This document shows, piece by piece, positions 53,996 through 62,931 of a DNA stretch of 64,000 nucleotides. Origin of the DNA: Alphaproteobacteria bacterium (GTDB lineage: Bacteria; Pseudomonadota; Alphaproteobacteria; Rickettsiales; JADKJE01); contig JADKJE010000002.1 of NCBI GenBank assembly GCA_016722515.1, positions 310,001-374,000 on the forward strand. The letters are read 5' to 3'. Under the pieces are notes generated by a model. The model was not told the DNA's origin, made no database searches, and worked only from the letters and a program-made list of their open reading frames with translations. Each line of letters begins with the position of its first letter. The first letter of the stretch is position 1. The position numbers were made by a program, and so were the translations under genes.

Positions 53996-54469
53996 TTAGA
54001 ATTCGGTGCAGGCATTTCTTTGAGAATTGCTTATTGAAGTGAATTCCGCAATTTTATTTAGAAATTGAAAGAAATCGCAATTAAATTCGATAAATTGGAA
54101 TTGTCTTCTAGTAAATTGTTTTAAGCAAAGTTTAAAAGAGATATTATCCTTCGGGGCTTGCCTTATAATCTTTCCATTTAGGGAATATAAAGAAGACTCG
54201 AATGGGATCAGAAGCAAGTTCTGTAACGTTTTTTCAATTTGTTGGATAAGGGCAATATAGTTTGTTTCGGACACATCATTTGAGTTTGTTTCTTGATAGG
54301 GTGAATTAATAAAATCACATTGCCCCATAACATGAATAGCATGTTCAGGATTATTTCTACTCAGCGGATCCCAGGTTATTTTCATCGATGAAATGCATAT
54401 ATCATCTAACCGCTTATAGAAGCGATGATTTGATATCCAGATCATTTCTTTAGTTAAAGTCAGCTCCAT
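53996..54469 (-). CDS. Hypothetical protein, 157 residues
   Basis: Not recognised. No signal peptide or membrane segment. The layout looks alpha/beta: strands such as ISSMKITWDPLSRN, then a helix TNYIALIQQIEKTLQNLLLI, then SFKLCLKQFTRRQFQFIEFN. It faces the TonB receptor gene across a 160-base divergent spacer and lies on the yfiR-like strand, so it may belong to the same sensing module. Confidence 0.5.
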   Translation of the reverse strand: MELTLTKEMIWISNHRFYKRLDDICISSMKITWDPLSRNNPEHAIHVMGQCDFINSPYQETNSNDVSETNYIALIQQIEKTLQNLLLIPFESSLYSLNGKIIRQAPKDNISFKLCLKQFTRRQFQFIEFNCDFFQFLNKIAEFTSISNSQRNACTEF

Positions 54470-54561
54470 TCATTATCCCACAGAGTTAAGCCATAAAAGG
54501 TTGAAAGACAGAATTATGTATTGTATATATTGCCAGCGTAATTGTAAACACTTGTTTGCTC

Positions 54562-54590
54562 TTGACCTAGCTTTCATAAGAAATTAGGAT
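54562..54590 (+). promoter_or_regulatory. Candidate promoter of the TonB receptor gene
   Basis: TTGACC (54562-54567) and TAGGAT (54585-54590) are separated by 17 bases, 49 bases upstream of the ATG at 54640. Five and four of six consensus bases match. Confidence 0.45.
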
Positions 54591-54639
54591 TAAAAACAGG
54601 GAATAAATCGATAAAGACTACATTTGGGGAGTGTTATGT

Positions 54640-56685
54640 ATGAGTTTTAAAAAAATGGCCATGGTCACTTTCTTTCTGGGAGCAAGTATGTTTGTGCCCT
54701 TAGATTATGTATGGGCCGTTGAATATGGATCAGATGAGCCTCTTTCAAATGATGAACAAAACCTACTAAAAACACCTCTTACAGAGATTCTTCGTAGACA
54801 AAATATTACGGTAACATCCGTGTCTAAGCAGGCAGAAAATATAAAAGATGCTTCTGCAGCTGTTTATGCGATTACAGCCGAGGATATTCGTCGGTCTGGA
54901 GTAACAAGTATCCCAGAGGCTCTTAGATTGGCCCCTGGAATACAAGTCTCACAGGTTGGGTCCAATAAATGGGCGATATCTGCAAGGGGATTTAATGATC
55001 AGCTTTCAAACAAACTCTTGGTGCTTATTGATGGAAGAACGGTATATACACCGCTATTTTCAGGTGTCAATTGGGATGTCCAAGATACTTTTATTGAAGA
55101 CATTGATCGAATTGAGATTATACGTGGGCCTGGTGCTACATTATGGGGGGCCAATGCGGTTAATGGTGTTATTAATATTATCACTAAAAATGCAAAAAGT
55201 ACTTCATCTACGCTTATTACCTCAAACGTCGGAAATCTAGAACTAGGAGCGGGAGTTAGACAAGGCGGAAGGGTAGGTGATTTTTATTATAGAGCCTATG
55301 CAAAACATTTTAATCGTGATAATTTTAAGGGCTTAGACAACCAGAATAATAATGATAACTGGCAGTCTAACCAAGTCGGATTTCGAACTGATTGGGATAA
55401 ATCGTCACAGGATTCACTCACTGTTCAGGGTGATCTTTATGGAATTACAGAAGATAGAACCCTGACATTGCCGATCTTATCTGCTCCCTATAGCCAGCAG
55501 ATTAATGACCAGGAAAAACGAAGCGGTGGCAATATTCTTATGAAGTGGGTTCATAAACATTCTGATATTTCCGTCTCATCGACGCAACTCTATTATGATG
55601 ATGTCAATCGTGATAACCCTTCGGTATTAGGCCAAATAAGCCATACTCTCGATTTTGAATATCAAAATACCTATGCTCCAAACGAAACTAATCAAATTGT
55701 TTGGGGGGGAGGTTATCGGTACTATTCCGATAATTTGAGGAATTCGGAATATTTTATATACACACCAGATAGCATATCGGAGAATCTGTTTAATGCATTT
55801 GCCCAGGACACAATTTCATTAAAACCAGAAGTTCTTTTTCTAACGTTAGGCACAAAGATTGAGCACAATGAACATACGGGTATTGAAATACAGCCCTCTG
55901 CTCGAATGCTCTGGCATGCAAATGAAAAGAACTCATTCTGGGGAGCTATTTCGAGAGCAGTCAGGACGCCAAATCGATCGGAAGATGATGTTCAATTAGC
56001 TGTATCGATACTTCCACCTAATGCTCTTTTTCCGGGCAGCTCTGCTGGGTACGTATCGCAAATTGGCGATAGATCATATGGTTCAGAAACTCTTATGGCC
56101 TATGAGTTAGGACATCGTTTTCTTCCAAGAGATGATTTGTTTGTTGATACGTCTATTTTCTATAATGATTATGATGATTTGCGAACTCTTGAAAGGGGAG
56201 TACCTTATTCATTAGCTAATGTAGCTATCCCATTAGATGTTGCCAATTTAGGTAGAGCAAGAAGTTATGGCGGGGAAATATCAGTGGAATGGGAGCCGAT
56301 AAAGCAATTTTGGGAACTTACAGGCAGTTATTCTTTTCTAAAAATTGAAACTGACATAGATCCCTCAAGTACTGACACTCAGTTAAGGATAGATGAAGGT
56401 AAATCCCCTAGGAACCAATTTAATTTGAGATCACATATTAAGTTGCCTCATAATTTTGAGTTAGATAATATTTTATTTTTTGTTGACAATTTGCCTTCTA
56501 TTGGCATAGATAACTACTTCAGGTTCGATGCAAGGATTGGTTGGGAACCTATAGATGGTTTGGATTTGAGTCTAGTAGGGCAGAATATTTTTGATCATTA
56601 CCATCAGGAATTTTCAGCACCTCTACAAAGTTCTGCTGCGGTCGTTCCGCGTAATGTCATGTTAAAAGCTGCGTATAGATTTTGA
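54640..56685 (+). CDS. TonB-dependent outer-membrane receptor
   Basis: 681 residues from the ATG at 54640 (GGGGAG eight bases upstream; a GTG at 54631 is the alternative). A signal peptide ends YVWA. The plug domain contains QNITVTSVSKQAENIKDASA AVYAIT, DIRRSGVTSIPEALRLAPGI, NKLLVLIDGRTVY and IEIIRGPGATLWGANAVNGV, followed by a 22-strand barrel ending in phenylalanine (LKAAYRF). It imports a ligand across the outer membrane using the TonB/ExbBD energy complex, which is not in the window. The ligand is not visible. The next gene starts 14 bases later. Confidence 0.93.
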   Translation: MSFKKMAMVTFFLGASMFVPLDYVWAVEYGSDEPLSNDEQNLLKTPLTEILRRQNITVTSVSKQAENIKDASAAVYAITAEDIRRSGVTSIPEALRLAPGIQVSQVGSNKWAISARGFNDQLSNKLLVLIDGRTVYTPLFSGVNWDVQDTFIEDIDRIEIIRGPGATLWGANAVNGVINIITKNAKSTSSTLITSNVGNLELGAGVRQGGRVGDFYYRAYAKHFNRDNFKGLDNQNNNDNWQSNQVGFRTDWDKSSQDSLTVQGDLYGITEDRTLTLPILSAPYSQQINDQEKRSGGNILMKWVHKHSDISVSSTQLYYDDVNRDNPSVLGQISHTLDFEYQNTYAPNETNQIVWGGGYRYYSDNLRNSEYFIYTPDSISENLFNAFAQDTISLKPEVLFLTLGTKIEHNEHTGIEIQPSARMLWHANEKNSFWGAISRAVRTPNRSEDDVQLAVSILPPNALFPGSSAGYVSQIGDRSYGSETLMAYELGHRFLPRDDLFVDTSIFYNDYDDLRTLERGVPYSLANVAIPLDVANLGRARSYGGEISVEWEPIKQFWELTGSYSFLKIETDIDPSSTDTQLRIDEGKSPRNQFNLRSHIKLPHNFELDNILFFVDNLPSIGIDNYFRFDARIGWEPIDGLDLSLVGQNIFDHYHQEFSAPLQSSAAVVPRNVMLKAAYRF

Positions 56686-56699
56686 GTTAAGGAGATTAA

Positions 56700-57305
56700 A
56701 TGTCTGCTCTTCCATTAGTGAATCTGGATGTTAAAGAAAACAATGAGGTAGCTCCACCAACATCATTAGCCAGGATTAAAGATGGAAAAAGGATTATCCT
56801 GGATAGAGAGGAGATATATAAATTTAATATTCCTAATTATAAATTAAAAGATATTCTGATTGAGAGATTTGAATTAGATATAAAGCCATACGACTACATT
56901 AAGTGCTGCAATATTGTTCATACTAAAGGTGTGTGTATTGATTTTAGTCAAGCCTCATCGGAGAACAACTCATTTCCAGAATTGTGTTGGGAGCATATGA
57001 GTATGACATTGTTATCCGTTATTATTACGCAAGCAGGTAGAGTTTCACATAATCTTTGTAGTGATGGAAGGAATGGGGTTGCTCTTAGATTTCTAGAAAT
57101 GAATTTTAGAAGACAAGCTCCAATGAATGATATTACTTTTGCAGCTGAGGCAAAGATATATGAAAGAAAAAATGAAGTCTGGGCTGATTCAACGTGGAGG
57201 TTCTATCATTCTAGCAAAAAATTCGCAGACTTTAATATAACCTCCCGAGGTGTTTTAAGAGACTATACAAAAGTTCATGAGTCCATGAATATAGCCTCTA
57301 ACTAG
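56700..57305 (+). CDS. Hypothetical protein after TonB receptor
   Basis: 201 residues; AAGGAGATTAA directly before the ATG is an excellent ribosome-binding site. Not recognised. No signal peptide. The second half (VALRFLEMNFRRQAPMNDIT, FAAEAKIYERKNEVWADSTW) has a strand pattern that could be a hot-dog fold, but no catalytic motif is seen. It lies between the TonB receptor and the sensor kinase on the same strand, so a role in the same module is likely. Confidence 0.55.
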   Translation: MSALPLVNLDVKENNEVAPPTSLARIKDGKRIILDREEIYKFNIPNYKLKDILIERFELDIKPYDYIKCCNIVHTKGVCIDFSQASSENNSFPELCWEHMSMTLLSVIITQAGRVSHNLCSDGRNGVALRFLEMNFRRQAPMNDITFAAEAKIYERKNEVWADSTWRFYHSSKKFADFNITSRGVLRDYTKVHESMNIASN

Positions 57306-57410
57306 GCTTAATGCGGCGTTGTTAACCTTTTGTTTGCAGTTATTTAAATTTGTATTAAATAATAACTAATTTACAAGATGGAATAACTATGTTACCTTTT
57401 ATATAGGGTA

Positions 57411-58955
57411 ATGGGTTATAAAACTTGGAAAATTATGTGGTTAACCAGATTTCTTTTTCATAAGCCTCTAAAAAATCAACTCCTTGGCTTTGCCATGCTT
57501 TTGGTTACCTTCACTGCTATTTTTCTGGGAATATGCTCTGCATACAGGACGATAACAAATACCAGTTCAAAGTTAGTCAATGAAATTTCCCTCGTGAACG
57601 GTGTGATGACGAAAAGGATTGCTACCAGCTTGCAATTCGGTCAACCAGAAAAGGCAATAGCTGACCTCCAAGATTTTGAGCAAAAAGAGTCGATTCAATA
57701 TGTTTGTGTTTTTGATAAGAGTCAGAAAATCTTTGTTCAGCGAAATTTGAACCAGATTATAAAGAAATCCTGTCCCTCAGTTTCCCATTACAGCAACGGA
57801 TACTCGTTTACATGGGATGGCTTAATCTTGGTTACCAGCATTTTCTCCAAGAAGGGTGAAAACATAGGTCAGATGGTTATCAAAAGTGATCTAAGAGATA
57901 TATACAAAGAGCTTCAAGTCAGTTTTGTTGCCCTCTCGGTGACTCTTATCGGAGTCATTGCGCTGGGTTATTTTCTTGCTAGTGCACTCCAGAATATTAT
58001 CTCTTCGCCGCTAATTGAACTTTCGCACGCCGCACGTGCTGTGACAAAAGGTAATTATGATGTGCAAGTTAGTACTCCATCATATGGCGAAATTCAAGAA
58101 TTGACCGCTGATTTTAATATTATGGTAAAAGTGGCAAAGGATTTAAAAGAAAATTTAGAACAAAAAGTAGACGAACGCACCGAAGACCTCGAATACGCCC
58201 TAAAAGTCAAAACAGATTTCCTCTCCAATATGAGCCATGAAATCCGCACACCCATCCACGGAGTGACCAGTTTCACTCGGCTTTTAGTCGAAGAGTGGGA
58301 TACCACGGATGATGTGATGTTGTTCAATTATGCTCAGCGTGCCCATAAATCCGGGGAACGTCTATTGATTTTGATCAATAACCTACTGGATATGTCAAAA
58401 TTTGAAAAAGGGGCGATACAGCTGGAACGTAGAGAGCTGCTGTTTAGTGACCTGATTAAAACGGTTATTGCTGAAACAGGTGGGCTCGCGGAAGCAAAGC
58501 ACCTGAAAGTGGAGTTTGAACCAATGGCTAACGAAACATTGGTAGACGTCGATGAAGGACGGATGGTGCAGGTCATAACCAATATCATTGGCAACGCTGT
58601 TAAATATTCACAGAAGGGTACCATTAGCATTTGCCAGAGCATTAATCCGGAAGCTATTTTCCTCGATGGAGTAGCCCAGGTACCTGGTATGGTGATTACA
58701 GTAGCGGATGAAGGGATTGGTATTCCAGAGAGTGAATTGACCAAAATATTTGATAAATTCTTTGAAAGCAGCTTTACCAAAACGAAAGCTGGAGGAACGG
58801 GGTTGGGTCTCGCTATCTGCAGAGAAATTGTGAAGGCACATTTAGGGACGATTTGGGCAGAGAATAATGAAAGCGGAATGGGGAGTACATTCACCTTTAT
58901 ATTTCCATTAAAGGAAATCCCTGGAGTCACGCAGATAACGGATAAATATGTATGA
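57411..58955 (+). CDS. HAMP-containing sensor histidine kinase
   Basis: 514 residues. Two membrane helices (about 22-43 and 171-193) flank a 125-residue periplasmic sensor, then a HAMP domain (about 194-245), a coiled coil, and HisKA with the phosphorylated H276 in FLSNMSHEIRTPIHGV. The ATPase domain has NIIGNAVKYSQKG (N box), VADEGIGIPE (G1), FDKFFES (F) and GGTGLGLAICREIV (G2). No receiver domain or separate response regulator is nearby. The start could be the ATG at 57435. Confidence 0.9.
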   Translation: MGYKTWKIMWLTRFLFHKPLKNQLLGFAMLLVTFTAIFLGICSAYRTITNTSSKLVNEISLVNGVMTKRIATSLQFGQPEKAIADLQDFEQKESIQYVCVFDKSQKIFVQRNLNQIIKKSCPSVSHYSNGYSFTWDGLILVTSIFSKKGENIGQMVIKSDLRDIYKELQVSFVALSVTLIGVIALGYFLASALQNIISSPLIELSHAARAVTKGNYDVQVSTPSYGEIQELTADFNIMVKVAKDLKENLEQKVDERTEDLEYALKVKTDFLSNMSHEIRTPIHGVTSFTRLLVEEWDTTDDVMLFNYAQRAHKSGERLLILINNLLDMSKFEKGAIQLERRELLFSDLIKTVIAETGGLAEAKHLKVEFEPMANETLVDVDEGRMVQVITNIIGNAVKYSQKGTISICQSINPEAIFLDGVAQVPGMVITVADEGIGIPESELTKIFDKFFESSFTKTKAGGTGLGLAICREIVKAHLGTIWAENNESGMGSTFTFIFPLKEIPGVTQITDKYV

Positions 58956-58988
58956 GTAGATTATAGCAAAGCCGCCATTTTCCCTACT

Positions 58989-59186
58989 CTATTTCGGCTT
59001 ATGCTCAGCAAATGGAAATAGATAATCTGTGACTTCTTTGCTATTCCATTCATAGGGCCCTTCAACGCGCCTGATTTCTTTGCCGCGTGGATCGATGATG
59101 ATGGTGGTGGGGAGGTTTTTGACGGGTCCTGGACCTTTGAAATCAAGGGAAATGGGGACGATAGTGATGCCTTGCTTTTCGATATC
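58989..59186 (-). pseudogene. C-terminal fragment of a TlpA-like thioredoxin
   Basis: The segment DIEKQGITIVPISLDFKGPG followed by LPTTIIIDPRGKEIRRVEGP YEWNS is the C-terminal half of a TlpA/ResA-type redoxin, including the cis-proline loop. The CxxC half is absent and a central stretch between ISLDFKG and LPTTIII seems shortened. The reading frame continues upstream into IS66 transposase sequence, so this is a fusion of two broken genes. Confidence 0.75.
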
Positions 59187-59470
59187 GCCTGCTTTTCCAA
59201 GTAATCCTTTGGGGTGAATTTTGTGGATCAGCGACTCCATCCACTGGTATAATTCATCCAGGATTGGCTTTGATTCGACTTGCCTGATACCCTTTGCCTG
59301 CTTGTGAGCCCATCTTCCGCCTGTACCTCAGACTCAGGCAATTCACAAATCACCTCTTCCCGTGGAAGATAATTAGGCAGCGGCTTACGTCCAGTCTTCA
59401 AAGAAACACTGCGTTTATGCGAAGGCACTACAACGTCAACGGCTCCATCCGGTTCTTCGTCGTAGGGGCT
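59187..59470 (-). mobile_element. IS66-family transposase remnant fused to the thioredoxin fragment
   Basis: One frame reads VVVPSHKRSVSLKTGRKPLP then NYLPREEVICELPESEVQ, the zinc-finger-adjacent region of IS66 transposases. A second frame reads RQVESKPILDELYQWMESLI HKIHPKGLLGKAG, matching their RQ..AKPIL..(F/Y)..WL......PKS.LGKAI C-terminal region. The catalytic core between the two is deleted and there are frameshifts. The remnant sits directly after virB9 and runs into the thioredoxin fragment. Confidence 0.75.
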
Positions 59471-60253
59471 TCATCGCGCGCCTGCTTTCGTTACTGGCGT
59501 TAACTTAATAAGTGGCCGTGATTCATTAAATACGCATAATATTTCACTTCCCTGACGAAGTGTGAACTGGCTTGCGACTCTTTCAATCACAACATAGCCA
59601 TGATCCATGCGGTAGTTGATCAGTTCTTCCGAGCCATCCGGATTCACAAGGAAAAAGGCAGGGATTTCGCTGTTCTTCTCGCGGAATTGGAAATAAGTAA
59701 ATTCACCATCATCGAAGATTTTGATCGGTGAAATATACTCTTTGCCGGCGACGGTATAATTGAAATTATAGTTCTCAGTATCATTAAATTCAGGTGTCGA
59801 ACTGATGCTATAATTTTTAACACCACCAATACCATATTCCGGATAGACGAACCTTACGACGAAGACCATGTTGTCATCGCGGATATCTTCGGTTTCTTCG
59901 GCGTATAACTCAAAATGATACATCCTTAAATTGGTAATCACCGTCATGTTAGTGGTGGCGTAATCATCGATAGGTTTGAGGAAAATACGGTTACCAAGAG
60001 GCTCAATCTGCCAACCACCCGGGTCACCCATGGTCAGGGTTTCAATGGTTTCTCCAGGGGCAAATTCAATGCTGGACTGAAAGCGATAGTGCCCCATAAA
60101 TTTATAAACCTGATTCGGTTTATACGAGTAAATCCTGATACGTGCGTCTGTCGGTACTGGCTTGGGGTTTTCTTCAAGGGACCAGGCTTTGGACGAAGCT
60201 CCAAGGATAAGGACAACACATATTAATCTAAGAACAAACAAAAACATTTTCAT
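59471..60253 (-). CDS. virB9: Type IV secretion protein VirB9
   Basis: 260 residues. A signal peptide (about 1-25, ending SKAWS) is followed by the VirB9 N-terminal domain (DARIRIYSYKPNQVYKFMGH, SSIEFAPGETIETLTMGDPG GWQIEPLGNRIFLKP, TTNMTVITNLRMYHFEL) and the C-terminal domain that contacts VirB7 and VirB10 (FTYFQFREKNSEIPAFFLVN). VirB9 forms the outer-membrane core with VirB7/VirB10. The last dozen residues before the stop lie against the IS66 remnant and may be altered. virB8 is 26 bases upstream. Confidence 0.93.
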   Translation of the reverse strand: MKMFLFVLRLICVVLILGASSKAWSLEENPKPVPTDARIRIYSYKPNQVYKFMGHYRFQSSIEFAPGETIETLTMGDPGGWQIEPLGNRIFLKPIDDYATTNMTVITNLRMYHFELYAEETEDIRDDNMVFVVRFVYPEYGIGGVKNYSISSTPEFNDTENYNFNYTVAGKEYISPIKIFDDGEFTYFQFREKNSEIPAFFLVNPDGSEELINYRMDHGYVVIERVASQFTLRQGSEILCVFNESRPLIKLTPVTKAGAR

Positions 60254-60279
60254 ACTACACCTGAATGAGGGGGCGAATT

Positions 60280-60975
60280 TTAAATTTTCTGTACCTCGTA
60301 ATTGGTCACAGTAAATTCAAAAGGTACGTTATTGTACAGCGAAACAACTGGATCAGACAAGTTAAACGATAACGTAGCTTGCCAATTAGTGGTTTCTTTG
60401 ACTTGGTTGGTATTGACGGTAGCCCTAAATGTCACGACCATGGTTTCGGGATGTTGAGGATTTTCATCAAAGATAATGTTAAGAATTTCAATTGTCCGGG
60501 TTGACGTGAGCTGGTATTTAAGCAAAGGGCTGTCGGGGTCAGATGTGCTCATATGCTCCTGGTAGACCTTAAACAGGGGCGCGGAGGAATTTTGGTGAAC
60601 AAAGTAAAATTTCTTTTCGATATCAGCATTCGATGGATAATATTCTTCCCGTGCCTTGATGTAGCGGGAGATCAGGTATTTGGCAATGGATTGGTTAACG
60701 GTTAAGCCTGGATCACCCAGCGGGGTAATGACAGAATATTGCTTGGCAAAATTATCAACCTTACTAAAAAAGGGCACTTTTGTTTCGGTTGGGAACAAAA
60801 GTGTAATATTAAAGAGCATGACTGCTAGCAAAAACAGGGATATAGCTGAAAAAATAATGTATTGCGTCCGTTCGTTAATCGGAAGGATATAGCGTGTATT
60901 ATACCAATCACGTGCGTCTTCATAATAATGGCCGGACTCTATATATTCCGGCGTGGCGATGCTGACACGTTCCAT
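60280..60975 (-). CDS. virB8: Type IV secretion protein VirB8
   Basis: 231 residues. A cytoplasmic N-terminus with SGHYYEDARDWYNTRYILPI, one membrane helix (about 41-62), and the periplasmic NTF2-like domain with SVITPLGDPGLTVNQSIAKY LISRYIKAREEY and PETMVVTFRATVN. VirB8 is the bitopic assembly factor of the P-type T4SS. The virB8-virB9 order is that of the Rickettsiales rvh locus, where virB10, virB11 and virD4 follow; here the IS66-thioredoxin fusion stands in that position. The 304-base spacer 60976-61279 to divergent fliF holds no other gene. Confidence 0.93.
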   Translation of the reverse strand: MERVSIATPEYIESGHYYEDARDWYNTRYILPINERTQYIIFSAISLFLLAVMLFNITLLFPTETKVPFFSKVDNFAKQYSVITPLGDPGLTVNQSIAKYLISRYIKAREEYYPSNADIEKKFYFVHQNSSAPLFKVYQEHMSTSDPDSPLLKYQLTSTRTIEILNIIFDENPQHPETMVVTFRATVNTNQVKETTNWQATLSFNLSDPVVSLYNNVPFEFTVTNYEVQKI

Positions 60976-61279
60976 ATGCTAATCTCTAAATCCCCAAAAT
61001 AGACAAGTCCCTCATCTATGATACTAGCCTTTATCATTAAAAAATAAATAAGATTTTAGCTGAATGGATAGAAAATTTAAGATAATTGCAGATAAAGAGG
61101 GGGGATTGAGCGATGTGGGACGCAAGAGTAGCTTTACATCCTGTTTTTAACTTACTAGAATTGAACGGTGGTGTTGTGAGAATTAATCTTTTGTTTAGGA
61201 TTACGCTCAACCACGGATGCGTTGGGTCTTCCTCGTTGGGTTAGGGAAGCGCGGGAATTATTAGTATCTTGATGTTATT

Positions 61280-62911
61280 ATGGATGCATTACTGAATGTT
61301 TTAAAAGGGTTGGGACCGGTCAAGCTGGCTATTATGGCGCTGGTTACGGTTGTGTTGCTGGGTGTTTTTGCGATTATCTCATTTAAATTATCGGCGCCAA
61401 CATTGGTGCCGCTTTATTCGGGCCTTGCTCCTGCGGATGGTTCAAAAATTGTCCAGGAACTGGAGGCGCGTAAAATTCCTTATAAAATAGTGGGTGATGG
61501 TACGGAAGTCTTGGTGCCGGCAGAGCAGGTGCCGCAATTACGGATGAACCTGGCTGCGGCAGGCATTCCGTCATCTGGTTCCATTGTTGGTTATGAAATC
61601 TTTGATAAAGCCGATGCTCTGGGGACGTCCAACTTTCTCTATAACATTAATAATAAGCGGGCACTTGAGGGCGAGTTAAGCCGAACCATTATGTCGTTTG
61701 ATACGATTGATAATGCTCGGGTGCATCTGGTGATACCTAAGCGGGTGTTGTTTGAGCAGGAAGCGCAAGAGCCTCGAGCCTCGATTATTCTGAAGATTAA
61801 GGGCAAGCAAAACCTAAGCAGGTCTCAGATTCAAGCAATCAGCCATCTGGTGGTTACGGCGGTTCCGGGTCTAAAGCTCGAGAATATTACCATTGTTGAT
61901 ACCACGGGCAGGCCTTTAAAGTTGGGAGTCAAAGATGAATTGAGTTTGTCTGGTGGTTCTGGTGAGGCCCAAGATTACCAAGTCATGATTGAGCAGCGCC
62001 TGAAGCAGTCTGTAGAAAGCCTGGTTGCCCAAACCATCGGTGAGGGAAAAATCAAAGCGCACGTGACGGCAGATATCAACTTTGATCGTGTAGTAACCAA
62101 TTCTGAAACCTTTGATCCTGATAGCCAGGTGGCTAGGTCGGTGCAAACGATTGAAGAAAATGAGAATGCCAACAACAAGGAAGGGGCGGGCAATGTTTCG
62201 GTTGCAAATAACTTGCCCAATCAGGAAAATGGAGGCAGCCAGGGAGCTCAGAGCAGCTCTAATAACCAAAAAGTGGATGAAACCACTAATTTTGAAATTT
62301 CCAAAACAGTCAAGAATCAAATCAGCGAAAGTGGCACCATTAAACGTCTCTCCATTGCTGTTTTGGTCGATGGTACCTATAGTGCCGATCCTAAAACAGG
62401 TAAACAAATGTATGCGGCACGTTCCGAAGATGAATTATCAAAAATCAGGGCATTGGCAAGTTCTGCTGTTGGTTTCAAAAAGGAGCGTGGCGATACGATT
62501 GAAGTCATTAATATGCCGTTTGAGCGTCAAATCGAAGAAGTTAAAGATGATAAGCTGGCATGGTTGAAAGATGATTTCCAAAACTTGATGCAGACCCTTA
62601 TTATTGGTGTTGTGGTGATATTGGCCATCTTATTGATTATCAGGCCAATGGTTAACAAGGCATTTGAAGCTTCTGCAACAGCGGAAGCAGAAGAAGCTAG
62701 ATTGCTTGGTACGCAAGAAGTAACCAATTTTGTGGATATTGTGACCGAAGATCTACCGCTAGATGATGACATGATGGATATTAATAATACCGATCAGGCA
62801 TCTGCACGTGTTAAAACCATGACCATCAAAAGTGTCAATGAAGCAATCCAGAAACATCCGGATGAAGCATTGTCGGTTATGCGTACATGGTTATATGGCA
62901 ACAATAATTAG
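61280..62911 (+). CDS. fliF: Flagellar MS-ring protein FliF
   Basis: 543 residues. One N-terminal membrane helix (about 15-37), then the ring-building motifs (VPLYSGLAPADGSKIVQELE, DTIDNARVHLVIPKRVLFEQ, RASIILKIKGKQNLSRSQIQ), a second membrane helix (about 432-454) and a cytoplasmic tail that binds FliG. FliF forms the MS ring, the first structure of the flagellar base. It starts the fliF-fliG run. Confidence 0.96.
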   Translation: MDALLNVLKGLGPVKLAIMALVTVVLLGVFAIISFKLSAPTLVPLYSGLAPADGSKIVQELEARKIPYKIVGDGTEVLVPAEQVPQLRMNLAAAGIPSSGSIVGYEIFDKADALGTSNFLYNINNKRALEGELSRTIMSFDTIDNARVHLVIPKRVLFEQEAQEPRASIILKIKGKQNLSRSQIQAISHLVVTAVPGLKLENITIVDTTGRPLKLGVKDELSLSGGSGEAQDYQVMIEQRLKQSVESLVAQTIGEGKIKAHVTADINFDRVVTNSETFDPDSQVARSVQTIEENENANNKEGAGNVSVANNLPNQENGGSQGAQSSSNNQKVDETTNFEISKTVKNQISESGTIKRLSIAVLVDGTYSADPKTGKQMYAARSEDELSKIRALASSAVGFKKERGDTIEVINMPFERQIEEVKDDKLAWLKDDFQNLMQTLIIGVVVILAILLIIRPMVNKAFEASATAEAEEARLLGTQEVTNFVDIVTEDLPLDDDMMDINNTDQASARVKTMTIKSVNEAIQKHPDEALSVMRTWLYGNNN

Positions 62912-62931
62912 GCATTTTATAAGGAGCTGTT

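Noticed and set aside
58334..58930. A 198-codon open frame antisense to the histidine kinase
   Set aside because: It covers the conserved kinase boxes on the opposite strand; its translation is Ser/Ile/Pro-rich without a motif.
61916..62407. A 163-codon open frame antisense to fliF
   Set aside because: It lies fully inside fliF, which has clear family motifs along its length, and its translation has no recognisable domain.
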